Of a DNA stretch of 23,186 nt, positions 1 through 8,236 are shown one piece after another; position 1 is the first letter of the stretch, and every line of letters begins with the position of its first letter. The DNA is taken from the IMG/VR virus record IMGVR_UViG_3300009002_000522, positions 1-23,186 of that record; one strand, written 5' to 3'. The stretch comes from a virus. The position numbers and the translations under genes were made by a program. Under the pieces are notes generated by a model that was given only the letters and a program-made list of their open reading frames with translations, had not been told where the DNA came from and ran no database searches.

Positions 1-691
1 CCTCCTCTGGGCCATCTTCTGGATAAAATTTTAAATCCACATCTGGCTGTATACCGTTTAAGTGCTTTCTAAATGCTCTTGAATCTCTAGCTAAAAACTG
101 CTCGTCTACAAAGTCTCTTATAAATTTTGTATCACCATTACCGTCTACAGCAATAATCATATGTTTTAATCTAGTAGAAAGATCAGGTGAAGCATCTTTA
201 GTAATTTTTTTAATGCCCTTTATTTCTTGATCAACTTTAAGTTCATCCCCGTGAGAGAGAAGCTTATACGTTAGTTCGTTCTTTGTTGTAGGAAGAGTAT
301 ATTTAAATTCATTTTTACCTTTAGATACAAGTTTTTCATCAAAAGGCTTATTTTCTATTTGGGTTAAGTCTACTTTAACCTGTTCGCCTTGGTATGTGAA
401 TTCATAATCAGCTCCGTAACCTAGAATTCTTGCTGCTACTAAAATAGCATTTTTATCTCCTACTAATAATTCATTATAATTAATTTTTTTGTCAACTATT
501 AATGATTTTAGTAGTTTATCAATAACTATTCCTTTCTGAATATAGTTTTGATTAGTTAGAATATCTTCTTCTTTTGCTGTCATATACTTCATCTCTATAG
601 TTCCAGAGGAGAGTATTGAATCTTCAGGGTAAAGAAGCCCTTTCGATGGTAAATCAACGATTTCTGTAGGGAATTTTTGTTCTGTGCTCAT
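1..691 (-). CDS. T4 gp26-like baseplate protein (3' end outside window)
   Basis: The gene starts at an ATG at 691 and stays open for 230 codons to the left edge, so the C-terminus is missing. The N-terminus reads MSTEQKFPTEIVDLPSKG, followed by LLYPED, a KYMTAKEEDIL segment, an NGxxID-like stretch (QKGIVIDKLL), and a GDKNAILVAARILGYG segment with ADYEF after it. This order (PSxG, T.kEEdiL, D.n.iL..aRilgYG) is what I know from the T4 baseplate protein family of gp26 (baseplate hub/wedge assembly). It would act in the virion baseplate. The 60-nt upstream gap carries an ATATTTATA-type motif and a 12-bp palindrome, so it probably has its own promoter. The family call is by memory of motifs; the exact T4 orthologue (gp26 or a relative) is less certain. 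Confidence 0.78.
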   Translation of the reverse strand, partial: MSTEQKFPTEIVDLPSKGLLYPEDSILSSGTIEMKYMTAKEEDILTNQNYIQKGIVIDKLLKSLIVDKKINYNELLVGDKNAILVAARILGYGADYEFTYQGEQVKVDLTQIENKPFDEKLVSKGKNEFKYTLPTTKNELTYKLLSHGDELKVDQEIKGIKKITKDASPDLSTRLKHMIIAVDGNGDTKFIRDFVDEQFLARDSRAFRKHLNGIQPDVDLKFYPEDGPEE

Positions 692-700
692 AAATTTTAT

Positions 701-712
701 TAGTTATAACTA
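701..712. repeat. 12-bp perfect palindrome upstream of the gp26-like gene
   Basis: TAGTTATAACTA is its own reverse complement and lies between the candidate promoter motif and the start codon at 691. It could be an operator or a small hairpin in the leader, or chance in AT-rich DNA. Confidence 0.3.
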
Positions 713-727
713 GTCTTATATAAATAT
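711..727 (-). promoter_or_regulatory. Candidate late promoter motif of the gp26-like gene
   Basis: Read on the minus strand the site is ATATTTATATAAGACTA, ending 19 nt before the ATG at 691. It is nearly identical to the sites at 21081-21100 and 21717-21735, both also just upstream of structural genes. The core is the reverse complement of the T4 late consensus TATAAATA, so assignment as a promoter rests on recurrence and position only. Confidence 0.42.
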
Positions 728-752
728 ATGAATAAAAAATTTATTATACAAC

Positions 753-1796
753 CTAAATTTCTGAAAAGAATAATTTATCTAGTATCTTTTTTTTATGGTC
801 TAAGTTAAAAAATAATTCTCTGTTATGTAATGTATATTTATCCAAATTTTTATCTACTAGGTATTCAGCTGTCTCAACTACCTTTTTGTACCTATTTTCA
901 TCTTTAAAACTATCATAATCTACGTCTGGGTAAATAAAGCCTAGTTCCTTTAATGTTTTTATGTAATTTTTAGTACTATTAACAACGAAAGGAACTCCAA
1001 GCATTATAGGTTTATAAACTTTTTCGGTGATATGTATTTCATTTTCTTCAGAATAGTATGTTTCATTAACTATATCTAATTTAACTAACTTATACCAGTC
1101 GCTATTGAACCCATATAGACCTAACTTATCCTTTAACTTATCTTCTCTGCTTAAGACTACGTCGTTTTCTATACCTTTCTTCCTCAACTTGCCTATTTGA
1201 GGATAGCGACCATTTACTGATGATATCCAGCTGTATAAGGTATCTTTAAGTAGTTGTTTTTTGCTAAGTTCTAATAGTAACTTATACTTATACGGTCTCA
1301 TTCTTCTATTAAGACATAAAAATTTATAAGTAGGTTTTATATCTGATTTTTTCACATAACTGCTGCATCTTAGTAGGGTTGTTATTAAAAACAAAGGAAA
1401 ACAAACAACTTTTACTTTTAACTTATAATAATTAACTGGTGGAGTATGATTATTAGTAGCTAGTATTACTTTACTTATATCTATACCGCTACTTTCTAAA
1501 CTTTCTATATAGTCGAAAAGATCTTTCCTATATATTGTACCTTCAGATGATGAGTCTATTATTAAAGTTACTCCTTGTTTTTGTAAACTTAATAATTTTT
1601 CGTTATATTGTTCTGTGAATATATTGGGTATAAAAGTTTTATACACATCTCCTTGGTATACTCCCCAATATTGGATTAAAAAATACTCATCTTTACTTTG
1701 TTTATTACGTAAAGACAAATCAGCAGTTAAATTCTCATATAGATAATCTAAACAGCTTTTTATTCCCCCATTTTTATCTTCATACCAGAATATCAT
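753..1796 (-). CDS. Putative glycosyltransferase, fucosyltransferase-like (GT10-type fold)
   Basis: This 347-aa protein has no signal peptide or membrane segment. It has a two-lobed layout. After an N-terminal half of unknown detail, residues 158-170 read KFLCLNRRMRPYK, an arginine-rich motif common in phage-encoded fucosyltransferase-like proteins. Residues 256-272 read ITEKVYKPIMLGVPFVV, which matches the donor-binding signature of GT10-like enzymes (EK.y..i..G.pfvv). It probably transfers a sugar from a nucleotide donor; donor and acceptor are unknown. It begins 4 nt after the U-tract of the terminator at 1801-1825 and shows no Shine-Dalgarno sequence (upstream bases are T-rich), so it depends on terminator read-through or an unrecognised promoter. 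It is separated by the sheath and tube genes from the other glycosyltransferases of the window. Confidence 0.6.
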   Translation of the reverse strand: MIFWYEDKNGGIKSCLDYLYENLTADLSLRNKQSKDEYFLIQYWGVYQGDVYKTFIPNIFTEQYNEKLLSLQKQGVTLIIDSSSEGTIYRKDLFDYIESLESSGIDISKVILATNNHTPPVNYYKLKVKVVCFPLFLITTLLRCSSYVKKSDIKPTYKFLCLNRRMRPYKYKLLLELSKKQLLKDTLYSWISSVNGRYPQIGKLRKKGIENDVVLSREDKLKDKLGLYGFNSDWYKLVKLDIVNETYYSEENEIHITEKVYKPIMLGVPFVVNSTKNYIKTLKELGFIYPDVDYDSFKDENRYKKVVETAEYLVDKNLDKYTLHNRELFFNLDHKKKILDKLFFSEI

Positions 1797-1800
1797 AACT

Positions 1801-1825
1801 AAAAAAACCCGACATAAAGCCGGGT
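1801..1825 (-). terminator. Intrinsic terminator after the tail tube gene
   Basis: On the minus strand the RNA forms ACCCGGC-UUUAU-GUCGGGU, a 7-bp stem (one G-U pair, five-base loop), followed directly by seven U. Stem arms are 1819-1825 and 1807-1813, and the U-tract ends at 1801. It lies 22 nt after the tube stop codon. Confidence 0.9.
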
Positions 1826-1846
1826 CTTAAATATACTTGGCATGTA

Positions 1847-2332
1847 TTAGTAGTTAAGTACGCAGTAATCCATATCTACTGTTATGGTTAGTTCTGCTAC
1901 TTCAGAGTTACTCCAATCGAAGTCTCCTTGGGACATTGATGTTATAAATGCTCCTTTAATTACCCATTCAGAAACGATGTCTCCTACTGGGCCTAGTACG
2001 TTTAGTGTTAGATCTTTCTTATAGAAGTCTGAATAACCAGCTCTACCGGTTACTGATTCGTATGATAGACGAGCCCAGTCCATTACTTTTTGAGCTCCAG
2101 AAGGTGTAATTGGATCATATAATGTCATATCCATTGTACCCCATTCTCTTTTTCCACGAATCTTTCTATAAGTGTTAATATGATCGAGTTTTATTGATTC
2201 ATCCTCGAACGAGGGAGCAGAAACTTGCTTAATCATGAAAGATGGTATTGCATCGATATACATGATAAATCTATTCTGTACCTTTGGTTCAAAGGCCTGA
2301 AACATTACTTCAGAAGGTGATAATACTGCCAT
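1847..2332 (-). CDS. Tail tube protein, T4 gp19-like
   Basis: This 161-aa protein is the size of T4 gp19 (163 aa). It starts with an FEPKVQNRFIMYIDAIPSFM segment (about residues 14-33), then QVSAPSFEDESIKLDHIN, a KREWGTMDMTLYDPITPSG stretch around residues 61-79, and a C-terminal MSQGDFDWSNSEVAELTITV segment. This order (n.F.m.i.gip.f.ik.v..P, W..m.vtlyD...ps....v..W, .fdws....i.i...dyc) is the gp19 family pattern. Hexamers stack into the inner tube of the contractile tail. It lies directly downstream of the sheath gene, the usual T4-like order (18-19), and is closed by the terminator at 1801-1825. The leader is A/T-rich with no Shine-Dalgarno sequence and carries an ATATTTATA motif. Confidence 0.95.
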   Translation of the reverse strand: MAVLSPSEVMFQAFEPKVQNRFIMYIDAIPSFMIKQVSAPSFEDESIKLDHINTYRKIRGKREWGTMDMTLYDPITPSGAQKVMDWARLSYESVTGRAGYSDFYKKDLTLNVLGPVGDIVSEWVIKGAFITSMSQGDFDWSNSEVAELTITVDMDYCVLNY

Positions 2333-2346
2333 GTTTGTTTTATTTT

Positions 2347-2358
2347 AATATAAATATC
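2347..2358 (-). promoter_or_regulatory. Candidate late promoter motif of the tail tube gene
   Basis: The minus strand reads GATATTTATATT, ending 14 nt before the tube ATG at 2332. If it acts as a -10 element the leader would be only a few nucleotides long. Support is recurrence of the motif before other structural genes. Confidence 0.35.
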
Positions 2359-2369
2359 TACTTTTTAAA

Positions 2370-4124
2370 TTAAGCCGTAAATGTTGCTCCAGTAGGCTCG
2401 ATTGTAAAGTCAAGAACTATGAATTCAACTGTCTTAGCTGGTTGAATAAATATCTGACCGATCAATTGATTTCTGTCGATTACGTCGGCTGTATTGTTTG
2501 ACTCGTCCATTACAATTCTAAAAGCGTAAAGTCCTTGTCTTTGTACTACTGATTCTAGGAACGGATTAACTTGTGATAAGAAATTGTTTCTAGTATTAAT
2601 AGTATTTTGTTCAAATACTAAAGTTCTTGATACATCGTTCACAAACTTCTTAAGTTCTATTAAGAGACGTCTTACATTTACTCTATCAAGTGCTGATTTC
2701 TTTTTCTGTAAGGTCTTCTGACCGAATACTGAAATACCAGCTCCTGGGAATGTAGCAATTGGGTTAACATTTGCATTATATAGAGTATCTCTTTGAGTTC
2801 TAGTTAATTTTCTTTCTGCTTGAATTACGTCTGAAATTCCTCCTCTAGTTAAACCTGCTGGTGCAAACCATGGTGCTGCTGCATTGTCTGTGAATGCATA
2901 TACTCCTGGGATTACTACTGATGCAGGAATCCATACATTTTTACCTGTAGAAGATTGAGTCTGTAACCAAGGCCAGTAGGTTGCTGTAAATGAACTATTT
3001 ACTGTACTAGCTGCTGCTGTTACGTTAGATACTGTAGCTCCGTACTGCTCAAGATCTATTACTGCTATAGTGTCTCCTCTAGTTTCTGCTAAAGAGATAA
3101 TTGAATCTAATTGTGTTTTATGTGTACCGAAGTCATATATAAGACCTGGTGCTGATATAATATTGAAAGCATACTCGTCTTTATTACCTAGTAGAGAAAT
3201 ACTATCTACGTAGTTAGCTCCTACTAATCCCTGAGTATCTGTATTTGTAATATCACCAAAGTATTTATCTCCAGCATTTCCATTAGTTCCTGTTGCTCCG
3301 TGGAATGAACCAGACTGTGCAACTGGAAGAGATCCTGAATAAGATATGTTACTGTTGTCACTACCTACTGTTAAACCATCAGTTCCAACATAATTTAATG
3401 TTTGGTTATTAACTGCTGATATTCTTACGAAGTTAGACTGGTTAACAAATTCTCCAGTAGTTTGGATATAAACGTTTCCGTCTCCGTCTGTAGTTTTAGA
3501 CTTAGTTTGGTTACCTACAACTCTTTCTATATAGTTTCCTGAGTTAGGATCTAAAGATAGGTCGTTGAAAGTTTCTAGTATTACTTTATTTTTAGCGCTA
3601 TCATCTCCTCTTCGTACTGTTAAAGTAAAAGTTCCTGTACCGTTTTGTATGTTGGAAATTTCGTACCTTAAATTATCAGCTGATCCAGATTTAAGTGATC
3701 CATCACTATTTTCTGATCCAGCATCACTTGCTCCAGTTGAGTTATTAAAGATTGATCCTTTACCAACTGTCTCTAAAGTAAATGGGTTATTAAGCGAACC
3801 TGTAGCTGCTGTAATATCTGTACTAGAACCAACTGAGTAAGATCCAGAAGCTACTCTAGTAACTAATACTGATCCTCCTCCTTGATTGAAGTATGATTTT
3901 ACTGCAAGAGACGTTAGGTATTCTTGTTTTGTCGAACCAGATTCGAATGTAACTCCGAATATACGTTGATATTGCCCGTATGAGGTAACCAGTGTTGGAT
4001 CCTCAACTGGTCCTTTTACGGTAGGACCTAGGATAGCTGCACCAGCTTCTACGGCTGCTGGAGCGATAAAGGAAATATCATTTTCTCTGGTTAATACACC
4101 TGGGGAGATTAATGTTTCTGCCAT
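2370..4124 (-). CDS. Contractile tail sheath protein, T4 gp18-like
   Basis: This 584-aa protein begins with the sheath N-terminus ISPGVLTREND (residues 6-16) and a VEAGAAILGPTVKGPVEDPT segment (25-44). Residues about 100-300 form a Ser/Gly/Thr/Asn-rich variable region that fits the surface-exposed protuberance domains of gp18. The conserved core resumes at IISAPGLIYD (322-331) and continues through PASVVIPGVYAFTD (400-413). The C-terminal domain contains VNVRRLLIELKKFV (482-495) and ends in VMDESNNTADVIDRNQLIG (538-556), IFIQPA and EFIVLDFTIEPTGA. This is the classic phage sheath C-terminus, which donates strands to the neighbouring subunit. It polymerises around the tail tube and contracts on infection. 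A gap of 111 nt upstream holds possible promoter and operator elements. Confidence 0.97.
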   Translation of the reverse strand: MAETLISPGVLTRENDISFIAPAAVEAGAAILGPTVKGPVEDPTLVTSYGQYQRIFGVTFESGSTKQEYLTSLAVKSYFNQGGGSVLVTRVASGSYSVGSSTDITAATGSLNNPFTLETVGKGSIFNNSTGASDAGSENSDGSLKSGSADNLRYEISNIQNGTGTFTLTVRRGDDSAKNKVILETFNDLSLDPNSGNYIERVVGNQTKSKTTDGDGNVYIQTTGEFVNQSNFVRISAVNNQTLNYVGTDGLTVGSDNSNISYSGSLPVAQSGSFHGATGTNGNAGDKYFGDITNTDTQGLVGANYVDSISLLGNKDEYAFNIISAPGLIYDFGTHKTQLDSIISLAETRGDTIAVIDLEQYGATVSNVTAAASTVNSSFTATYWPWLQTQSSTGKNVWIPASVVIPGVYAFTDNAAAPWFAPAGLTRGGISDVIQAERKLTRTQRDTLYNANVNPIATFPGAGISVFGQKTLQKKKSALDRVNVRRLLIELKKFVNDVSRTLVFEQNTINTRNNFLSQVNPFLESVVQRQGLYAFRIVMDESNNTADVIDRNQLIGQIFIQPAKTVEFIVLDFTIEPTGATFTA

Positions 4125-4150
4125 GTTCTGTCAATTAGATTATTTTGTAC

Positions 4151-4163
4151 ATTAATAAATATC
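4151..4163 (-). promoter_or_regulatory. Candidate late promoter motif of the tail sheath gene
   Basis: The minus strand reads GATATTTATTAAT, ending 26 nt before the sheath ATG at 4124. It shares the ATATTTAT core with the sites before the tube, S74 fibre, 186-aa fibre and gp26-like genes. Confidence 0.38.
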
Positions 4164-4177
4164 TTGATATATACGAA

Positions 4178-4247
4178 ACCTATAAAGGTGAGTGTACGTA
4201 TTCCTATATAAATAGGTAAAAGAACTGAAGAAGTGCTATATAGGTTT
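4178..4247. repeat. Three spaced CCTATA/TATAGG dyad elements before the sheath gene
   Basis: On the minus strand three related dyads occur: ACCTATATAG (about 4237-4246), ACCTATTTATATAGG (4203-4217) and ACCTTTATAGG (4179-4189). Their centres are about 26-32 nt apart. The middle one can form a 5-bp stem with a four-base loop but has no U-tract, so it does not look like a terminator. The first overlaps the stop of the coiled-coil gene. They may be operator sites or secondary structure between the modification operon and the tail genes. Confidence 0.35.
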
Positions 4248-4487
4248 AAAAACTCCTGATATTATGTCTACTGTGCCTCTACCGTACTTTTTTTCTAGAC
4301 CTTTTGCAACTTCTGATTCTCTTGTTTTAAGTTTAAAGTAATAATCTTCTGCTCTTTCTTTTCTTCTTTCGAGCTCTAATTTACTAATGTTAATCTTACC
4401 AAGTTCTTCAGTAATCATTCTACTGCTTTTATCTATACCTCTAAGTACTCCTATTTCTTCTTCAGAAAGTTTTAGTTCTTTATTCAT
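4236..4487 (-). CDS. Small coiled-coil protein of unknown function
   Basis: This 83-aa charged protein is predominantly helical. Heptad-like spacing runs through residues about 8-66 (SEEEIGVLRGID, ITEELGKINISKLELERRK). It ends with KKYGRGTVDIISGVFKP, a YGxGTxxxxxGxF tail seen in many small proteins of marine T4-like phages, as far as I can recall. It has no signal peptide or membrane segment. The start codon follows directly on the stop of the upstream radical SAM gene (TAA then ATG), so it is translationally coupled and is the last gene before the sheath promoter region. A structural or chaperone role is possible; no function can be assigned. Confidence 0.7.
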   Translation of the reverse strand: MNKELKLSEEEIGVLRGIDKSSRMITEELGKINISKLELERRKERAEDYYFKLKTRESEVAKGLEKKYGRGTVDIISGVFKPI

Positions 4488-5702
4488 TTATATAACGTTT
4501 TTATTAATATAAGGTTTAAAAATATTACTCAGCTCAGGAAAAGTCTTTTCAAACTCTTCTTTTCTATTTACATCTAAAAAATCATTAACTTTAAAAAATT
4601 TATTGAACGATTCAATAGGAGCTGAGTTTTTGTTCATGAATTCTACCGTAGTATACACTTGTTCTTTAACTTCTTGTAAATCTATTGACTCTGCATAGCT
4701 CATTAATTTTTCAGTTATCTTACCTTTAAAGTTATTAGGTATACATTTAACTGAATAGTAGAGTGGCCAACTAACTTGATTAAAGAATAACGGCATGTTA
4801 GGAAAAGTTAAAGTAAAAAAGTCACTTACCTCTCCTAAATCTAATATATTAAGGACTGACACTGTAACACATATGTCTAACCTATAGTTAAGTTTATCTT
4901 TAGTGGCATCATTCCACTTATTCATATTTTTAAGTACTTCTACCCAGTCCCCATGATGTCTAATGTAATTAAACTTGTCTTCTATTCCATCAATACTAAA
5001 ACTAATAGTAGTATGTTTAAATTCGTCTAGTATTTTTACGTATTCTTCACTAAATATAGAACCGTTAGTATTAAAATGAAGTCTTATATTTTTACTATAG
5101 CCCATTCTAATTAACTCTTTAAGAAACTCCCATTGTTTTTTTACTAAGAAAGGTTCTCCTCCGTACATATCTATAGTTTCTAATGTTGGAGCTACTTCAT
5201 AAACCGATTTCCAGAATAGACTATCATCTTCATAACTTTTATACATTTTCTTAACGTACGAATTATACTCTTTATCTGTTTTGTCGTCGAATCTAAGTTT
5301 TTTATCTTCCTTATACCATTTTATACTAGCTTCTATACCGCACATACGGCATGCAAAGTTACAAGTGTTACCTAAATTAAGCTCTAAAAACCTTACAGTA
5401 TTAATTAATTTTTTCTCTCCAAAATTTCTAGTATCTCTTATTCTTTTACTTTCAATACCTGCATCTTCTTCTTTCCAACATCTTGTACATTCAACCGGTC
5501 TTTCACCCTTGTTAAATTGTTTTCTTAAATCAGATAAAGTTTTATTTTTAAATACGTCTGGTAATGTAGTAGAATTAACGTTTACTTTTTTACCTTCTTC
5601 GTCTTTATAGTCTATATTAGGATCAAAGTAACAGCAAGGTTGAGTAGTACCGTAGTTAGTTACTCTAAGACCACTTTCAATATGTACACATCTTATACTC
5701 AT
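4488..5702 (-). CDS. Radical SAM protein with N-terminal twitch domain (copy 6 in transcription order)
   Basis: This 404-aa protein carries the radical SAM cluster motif CNFACRMC (Cys114, 118, 121), which binds the 4Fe-4S cluster that cleaves SAM, and the GGEPF motif at 181-185, which contacts SAM. In front of the barrel is an N-terminal twitch-like cysteine region: Cys5, the pair Cys23-Cys24, and Cys72/Cys75 in CTRCWKEED. These would hold an auxiliary Fe-S cluster. The C-terminus has the NRKEEFEKTFPEL motif shared by the paralogues. It belongs to the CC subgroup with the genes at 5699 and 6958. The FC.LPW motif at the extreme N-terminus is degraded here (RCVHIES). It overlaps the upstream gene by ATGA, and an AAAGGTGA sequence before the ATG makes it one of the few genes with a Shine-Dalgarno sequence. 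Its substrate is unknown. Confidence 0.93.
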   Translation of the reverse strand: MSIRCVHIESGLRVTNYGTTQPCCYFDPNIDYKDEEGKKVNVNSTTLPDVFKNKTLSDLRKQFNKGERPVECTRCWKEEDAGIESKRIRDTRNFGEKKLINTVRFLELNLGNTCNFACRMCGIEASIKWYKEDKKLRFDDKTDKEYNSYVKKMYKSYEDDSLFWKSVYEVAPTLETIDMYGGEPFLVKKQWEFLKELIRMGYSKNIRLHFNTNGSIFSEEYVKILDEFKHTTISFSIDGIEDKFNYIRHHGDWVEVLKNMNKWNDATKDKLNYRLDICVTVSVLNILDLGEVSDFFTLTFPNMPLFFNQVSWPLYYSVKCIPNNFKGKITEKLMSYAESIDLQEVKEQVYTTVEFMNKNSAPIESFNKFFKVNDFLDVNRKEEFEKTFPELSNIFKPYINKNVI

Positions 5703-6958
5703 ATTAACTCACCTTTCAAAGCATTAAACAACTCAGGGAAATGATCGTTCATTTTTTCTCTTCTCAATTTATCTACTGCATTGGTAACTTTAAAAAATTT
5801 AGATATTTCATTATTATAAGGAGAGTTATAATATCTACCATAAAAATCATGATATAGTTCACTACTTAATTTATCTTTTATACTATCTATTTTTTGCTGT
5901 CTTATATTCTGTGGTATAACAGTAGCATTTTGGTATGCAGGAGCATGTACGTGATTAGGTATAATTCTTGGTATCTGACCAGTACCGTCTAATTTATATA
6001 ATCCTTCTTCTACTAAATATTGAGATAATTCTTCGCAATATAAGAAATTGTAAGCACTTATAGTCTGAGTAATAGTATAATTAAAGTCAAATCTTTCTAT
6101 AAATTTTTTAATATTATCTATAGTCAACTTAAAATTACTTAACTTCCTTATGTATGCATTCCTTTCCCATATATCGTCCAGGCTAAAACTTATATATACA
6201 TTATGAAAATTTTCTAATTTTTCTAAAACAGGTATTAGTTTTTCAAAATTATAATTACCGTTAGTTATGTAAAATATATCTATACCTTTAGCAAGGTCAT
6301 CTTCTACTAATCTTTCTAATAAGTAGAAATGCTTTTGTACTAAGAAAGGTTCTCCACCACTTATGTGTAATTGACGTATATTAGGACTATTAGATATTAA
6401 CTTATCATAAAATTGTTGATCCTCTACCCAATCGTAGTTAGACCACTTACTATTTTTTACCTTATCAAAATTACTAGGTAGAGGTACCTTATCTTTTAAT
6501 TTATAGTAATCATCTATCCAAGAAGTAGATGACTCTGCATTACAGGAACGACATTTTAAATTACAAAAGTTACCTAATCTTAATTCTATATTAGATAAGT
6601 CTACATCTATACTCCCATCTGCGTTTGTTATTTCATCAAAGTCTACATCAAATACTGAATCTCTAACTCTTTTTGATCTTCCTCCTGATTCTTCTACATC
6701 CCAGCAGGTCTTACATGCTAAAGGTTTTTTTCCTTCTAGCATCTCTTTTCTAATAGTCTTATAACTGTCTGAATTAATTATATCTTCCAGAGGGTCAGTT
6801 GCTACATTATGTATTCTAAACTCAGCATCTACTCCAGTAGTAGCTTGTGATCCAATATAGTTATGGTCAGATACACAGCATATAGAGCAGTTACCGTGGG
6901 GGTGTACACTTAAATGCTTCCATGGTAAATCACATATAAATCTTTCTTCTTTTAGCAT
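5699..6958 (-). CDS. Radical SAM protein with N-terminal twitch domain (copy 5)
   Basis: This 419-aa protein opens with FICDLPWKHLSVHPHGN (Cys9), then CSICC (Cys24, 27, 28) and CKTCWDVEESGGRSKR (Cys82, 85), the typical order of N-terminal twitch radical SAM proteins. The catalytic motif is CNLKCRSC (Cys132, 136, 139), followed by SGGEPFLV with GGEP at 201-204. The C-terminal motif is LRREKMNDHFPEL. The N-terminal region would hold an auxiliary Fe-S cluster next to the SAM-cleaving one. Such enzymes abstract hydrogen from peptides or small molecules, and no sequence feature here identifies the target. It overlaps the upstream gene by one base (TAATG) and the downstream gene by four (ATGA). Confidence 0.94.
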   Translation of the reverse strand: MLKEERFICDLPWKHLSVHPHGNCSICCVSDHNYIGSQATTGVDAEFRIHNVATDPLEDIINSDSYKTIRKEMLEGKKPLACKTCWDVEESGGRSKRVRDSVFDVDFDEITNADGSIDVDLSNIELRLGNFCNLKCRSCNAESSTSWIDDYYKLKDKVPLPSNFDKVKNSKWSNYDWVEDQQFYDKLISNSPNIRQLHISGGEPFLVQKHFYLLERLVEDDLAKGIDIFYITNGNYNFEKLIPVLEKLENFHNVYISFSLDDIWERNAYIRKLSNFKLTIDNIKKFIERFDFNYTITQTISAYNFLYCEELSQYLVEEGLYKLDGTGQIPRIIPNHVHAPAYQNATVIPQNIRQQKIDSIKDKLSSELYHDFYGRYYNSPYNNEISKFFKVTNAVDKLRREKMNDHFPELFNALKGELI

Positions 6959-8235
6959 TAAAGTTTACTTTTTCCTATACTGTTATACCATTCAGTATAA
7001 TAAGGATATATTTCTAAAAAATTCTCATTACGACCTTTATCTATTTTATCCGTCATAGATTTTAATTGAGCATATATTTTGTTTACATTATCTTCTGGGC
7101 TTTCATCCATAAACTTAAATATACTGTCATATTTAATTTTTAATTCTTCTTGCTCTCTTCCTTCAAATTTTTCTAAGTGTTTACTGTATAGGTACTTTAC
7201 TTTATCTTTTAATTCTATAGGTAGTATATTAATATTGTAATATAAAGGATTAGTTAAAATATTATTTAATTGAATATGAAATATGTCTAATCCTAATTCT
7301 ACCATTCTATCAATAAATGTAGGTATATGGAATACGTTCATTATGCTGGTAGTACAACTAACGTGAAAGTTTAAACCTTCATCTATACATTTCTTTATAT
7401 TAGCCTCTACTACAGGCCACTTTGTACCTTTTCTTTCGTATTCAGCTACTTCGTTTATACCGTCTATTGAAGCAAATATTGCTACATTATCATTATTTAC
7501 TTTTCTAAAAGGTTCCCATATTTTTAAATTATCCCATTTTTTAAATTTTAGGTAACCTAAATTTGTATTATACCTTATTCTAACATCAGTATGTCCAATC
7601 TCGATAAGCTTTTCCATAATATAATAATGCTCATCCATTATAAGAGGTTCACCTCCTGCAAAATAAATTTCTTCTACGTCTTCTATAAACTTATTGAGAT
7701 AGTATTGAATATCTTTTTTACTATAATCGTTTACATTTATTATTGCTTTAGGTAAATTAGAACCTCCAAATATTTTTATTTCGTCTTCAAACCATTTAGA
7801 ACTTAAATACGATCCGCACATCCTACATTTAAAGTTACAGAGGTTAGAAAATCTAAAGTCCCAATAAAGAAGTTCAAACTTTTCATTAGTTCCGTCTGGT
7901 TTGGTATGCTCTATTATATTAGGTATATGATGTTTGTAATGTCTATTAGTAGAAGTTCTAGTACTATCTAATCCGTTCCTTTCCTGCTGGTAGCATTTTC
8001 TACAATTGTCATGCTTCTTACCTAATAGCATATCTTTGCGAATGTCTTTCATTCTAGCAACATTCCATAGTTCTTCTAGAGTGTTATCCTTCATATTACC
8101 TAACTCTTCTCTATAGTCAGTTAAACAGCAAGGATATACATTACCGTTGGGCCAAGTATTAAGGTGAATCCAAGGAAGGATACAGAATGTGGGGCTAATT
8201 TGATCCCCTGGAGCTAGTAATTTAGTTTCTGACAT
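6958..8235 (-). CDS. Radical SAM protein with N-terminal twitch domain (copy 4)
   Basis: This 425-aa protein shows the most canonical N-terminus of the set: FCILPWIHLNTWPNGNVYPCC (Cys18, 36, 37), then a WNVARMKDIRKDMLLGKK stretch and CRKCYQQERNG (Cys78, 81). The radical SAM motif is CNFKCRMC (Cys133, 137, 140), and AGGEPLIM follows with GGEP at 194-197. The C-terminus carries GRNENFLEIYPYYTEWY, a divergent form of the shared R.E.F...FPEL motif. It is grouped with the two downstream copies by the paired Cys-Cys. Spacing to the upstream gene is one base, so expression is coupled. The enzymatic target is unknown. Confidence 0.94.
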   Translation of the reverse strand: MSETKLLAPGDQISPTFCILPWIHLNTWPNGNVYPCCLTDYREELGNMKDNTLEELWNVARMKDIRKDMLLGKKHDNCRKCYQQERNGLDSTRTSTNRHYKHHIPNIIEHTKPDGTNEKFELLYWDFRFSNLCNFKCRMCGSYLSSKWFEDEIKIFGGSNLPKAIINVNDYSKKDIQYYLNKFIEDVEEIYFAGGEPLIMDEHYYIMEKLIEIGHTDVRIRYNTNLGYLKFKKWDNLKIWEPFRKVNNDNVAIFASIDGINEVAEYERKGTKWPVVEANIKKCIDEGLNFHVSCTTSIMNVFHIPTFIDRMVELGLDIFHIQLNNILTNPLYYNINILPIELKDKVKYLYSKHLEKFEGREQEELKIKYDSIFKFMDESPEDNVNKIYAQLKSMTDKIDKGRNENFLEIYPYYTEWYNSIGKSKL

Positions 8236-8236
8236 A

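Noticed and set aside
3565-3840. Plus-strand open frames, also at 5281-5610, 12185-12382, 13917-14105, 16482-16682, 20086-20472 and 22446-22670
   Set aside because: All lie opposite well-supported minus-strand genes, have no family match or leader, and have compositions (Pro/Val/Ser-rich) typical of antisense shadows.
4203-4216. CCTAT-ATAA-ATAGG hairpin as a terminator
   Set aside because: The stem is only 5 bp, AT-rich, and no U-tract follows on either strand.
4236-4487. Coiled-coil protein as a RiPP precursor peptide of the radical SAM array
   Set aside because: No leader/core organisation, no Cys or Gly-rich core and no double-glycine site; it looks like a helical structural protein. The 64-aa protein at 15756 was considered and rejected on similar grounds.
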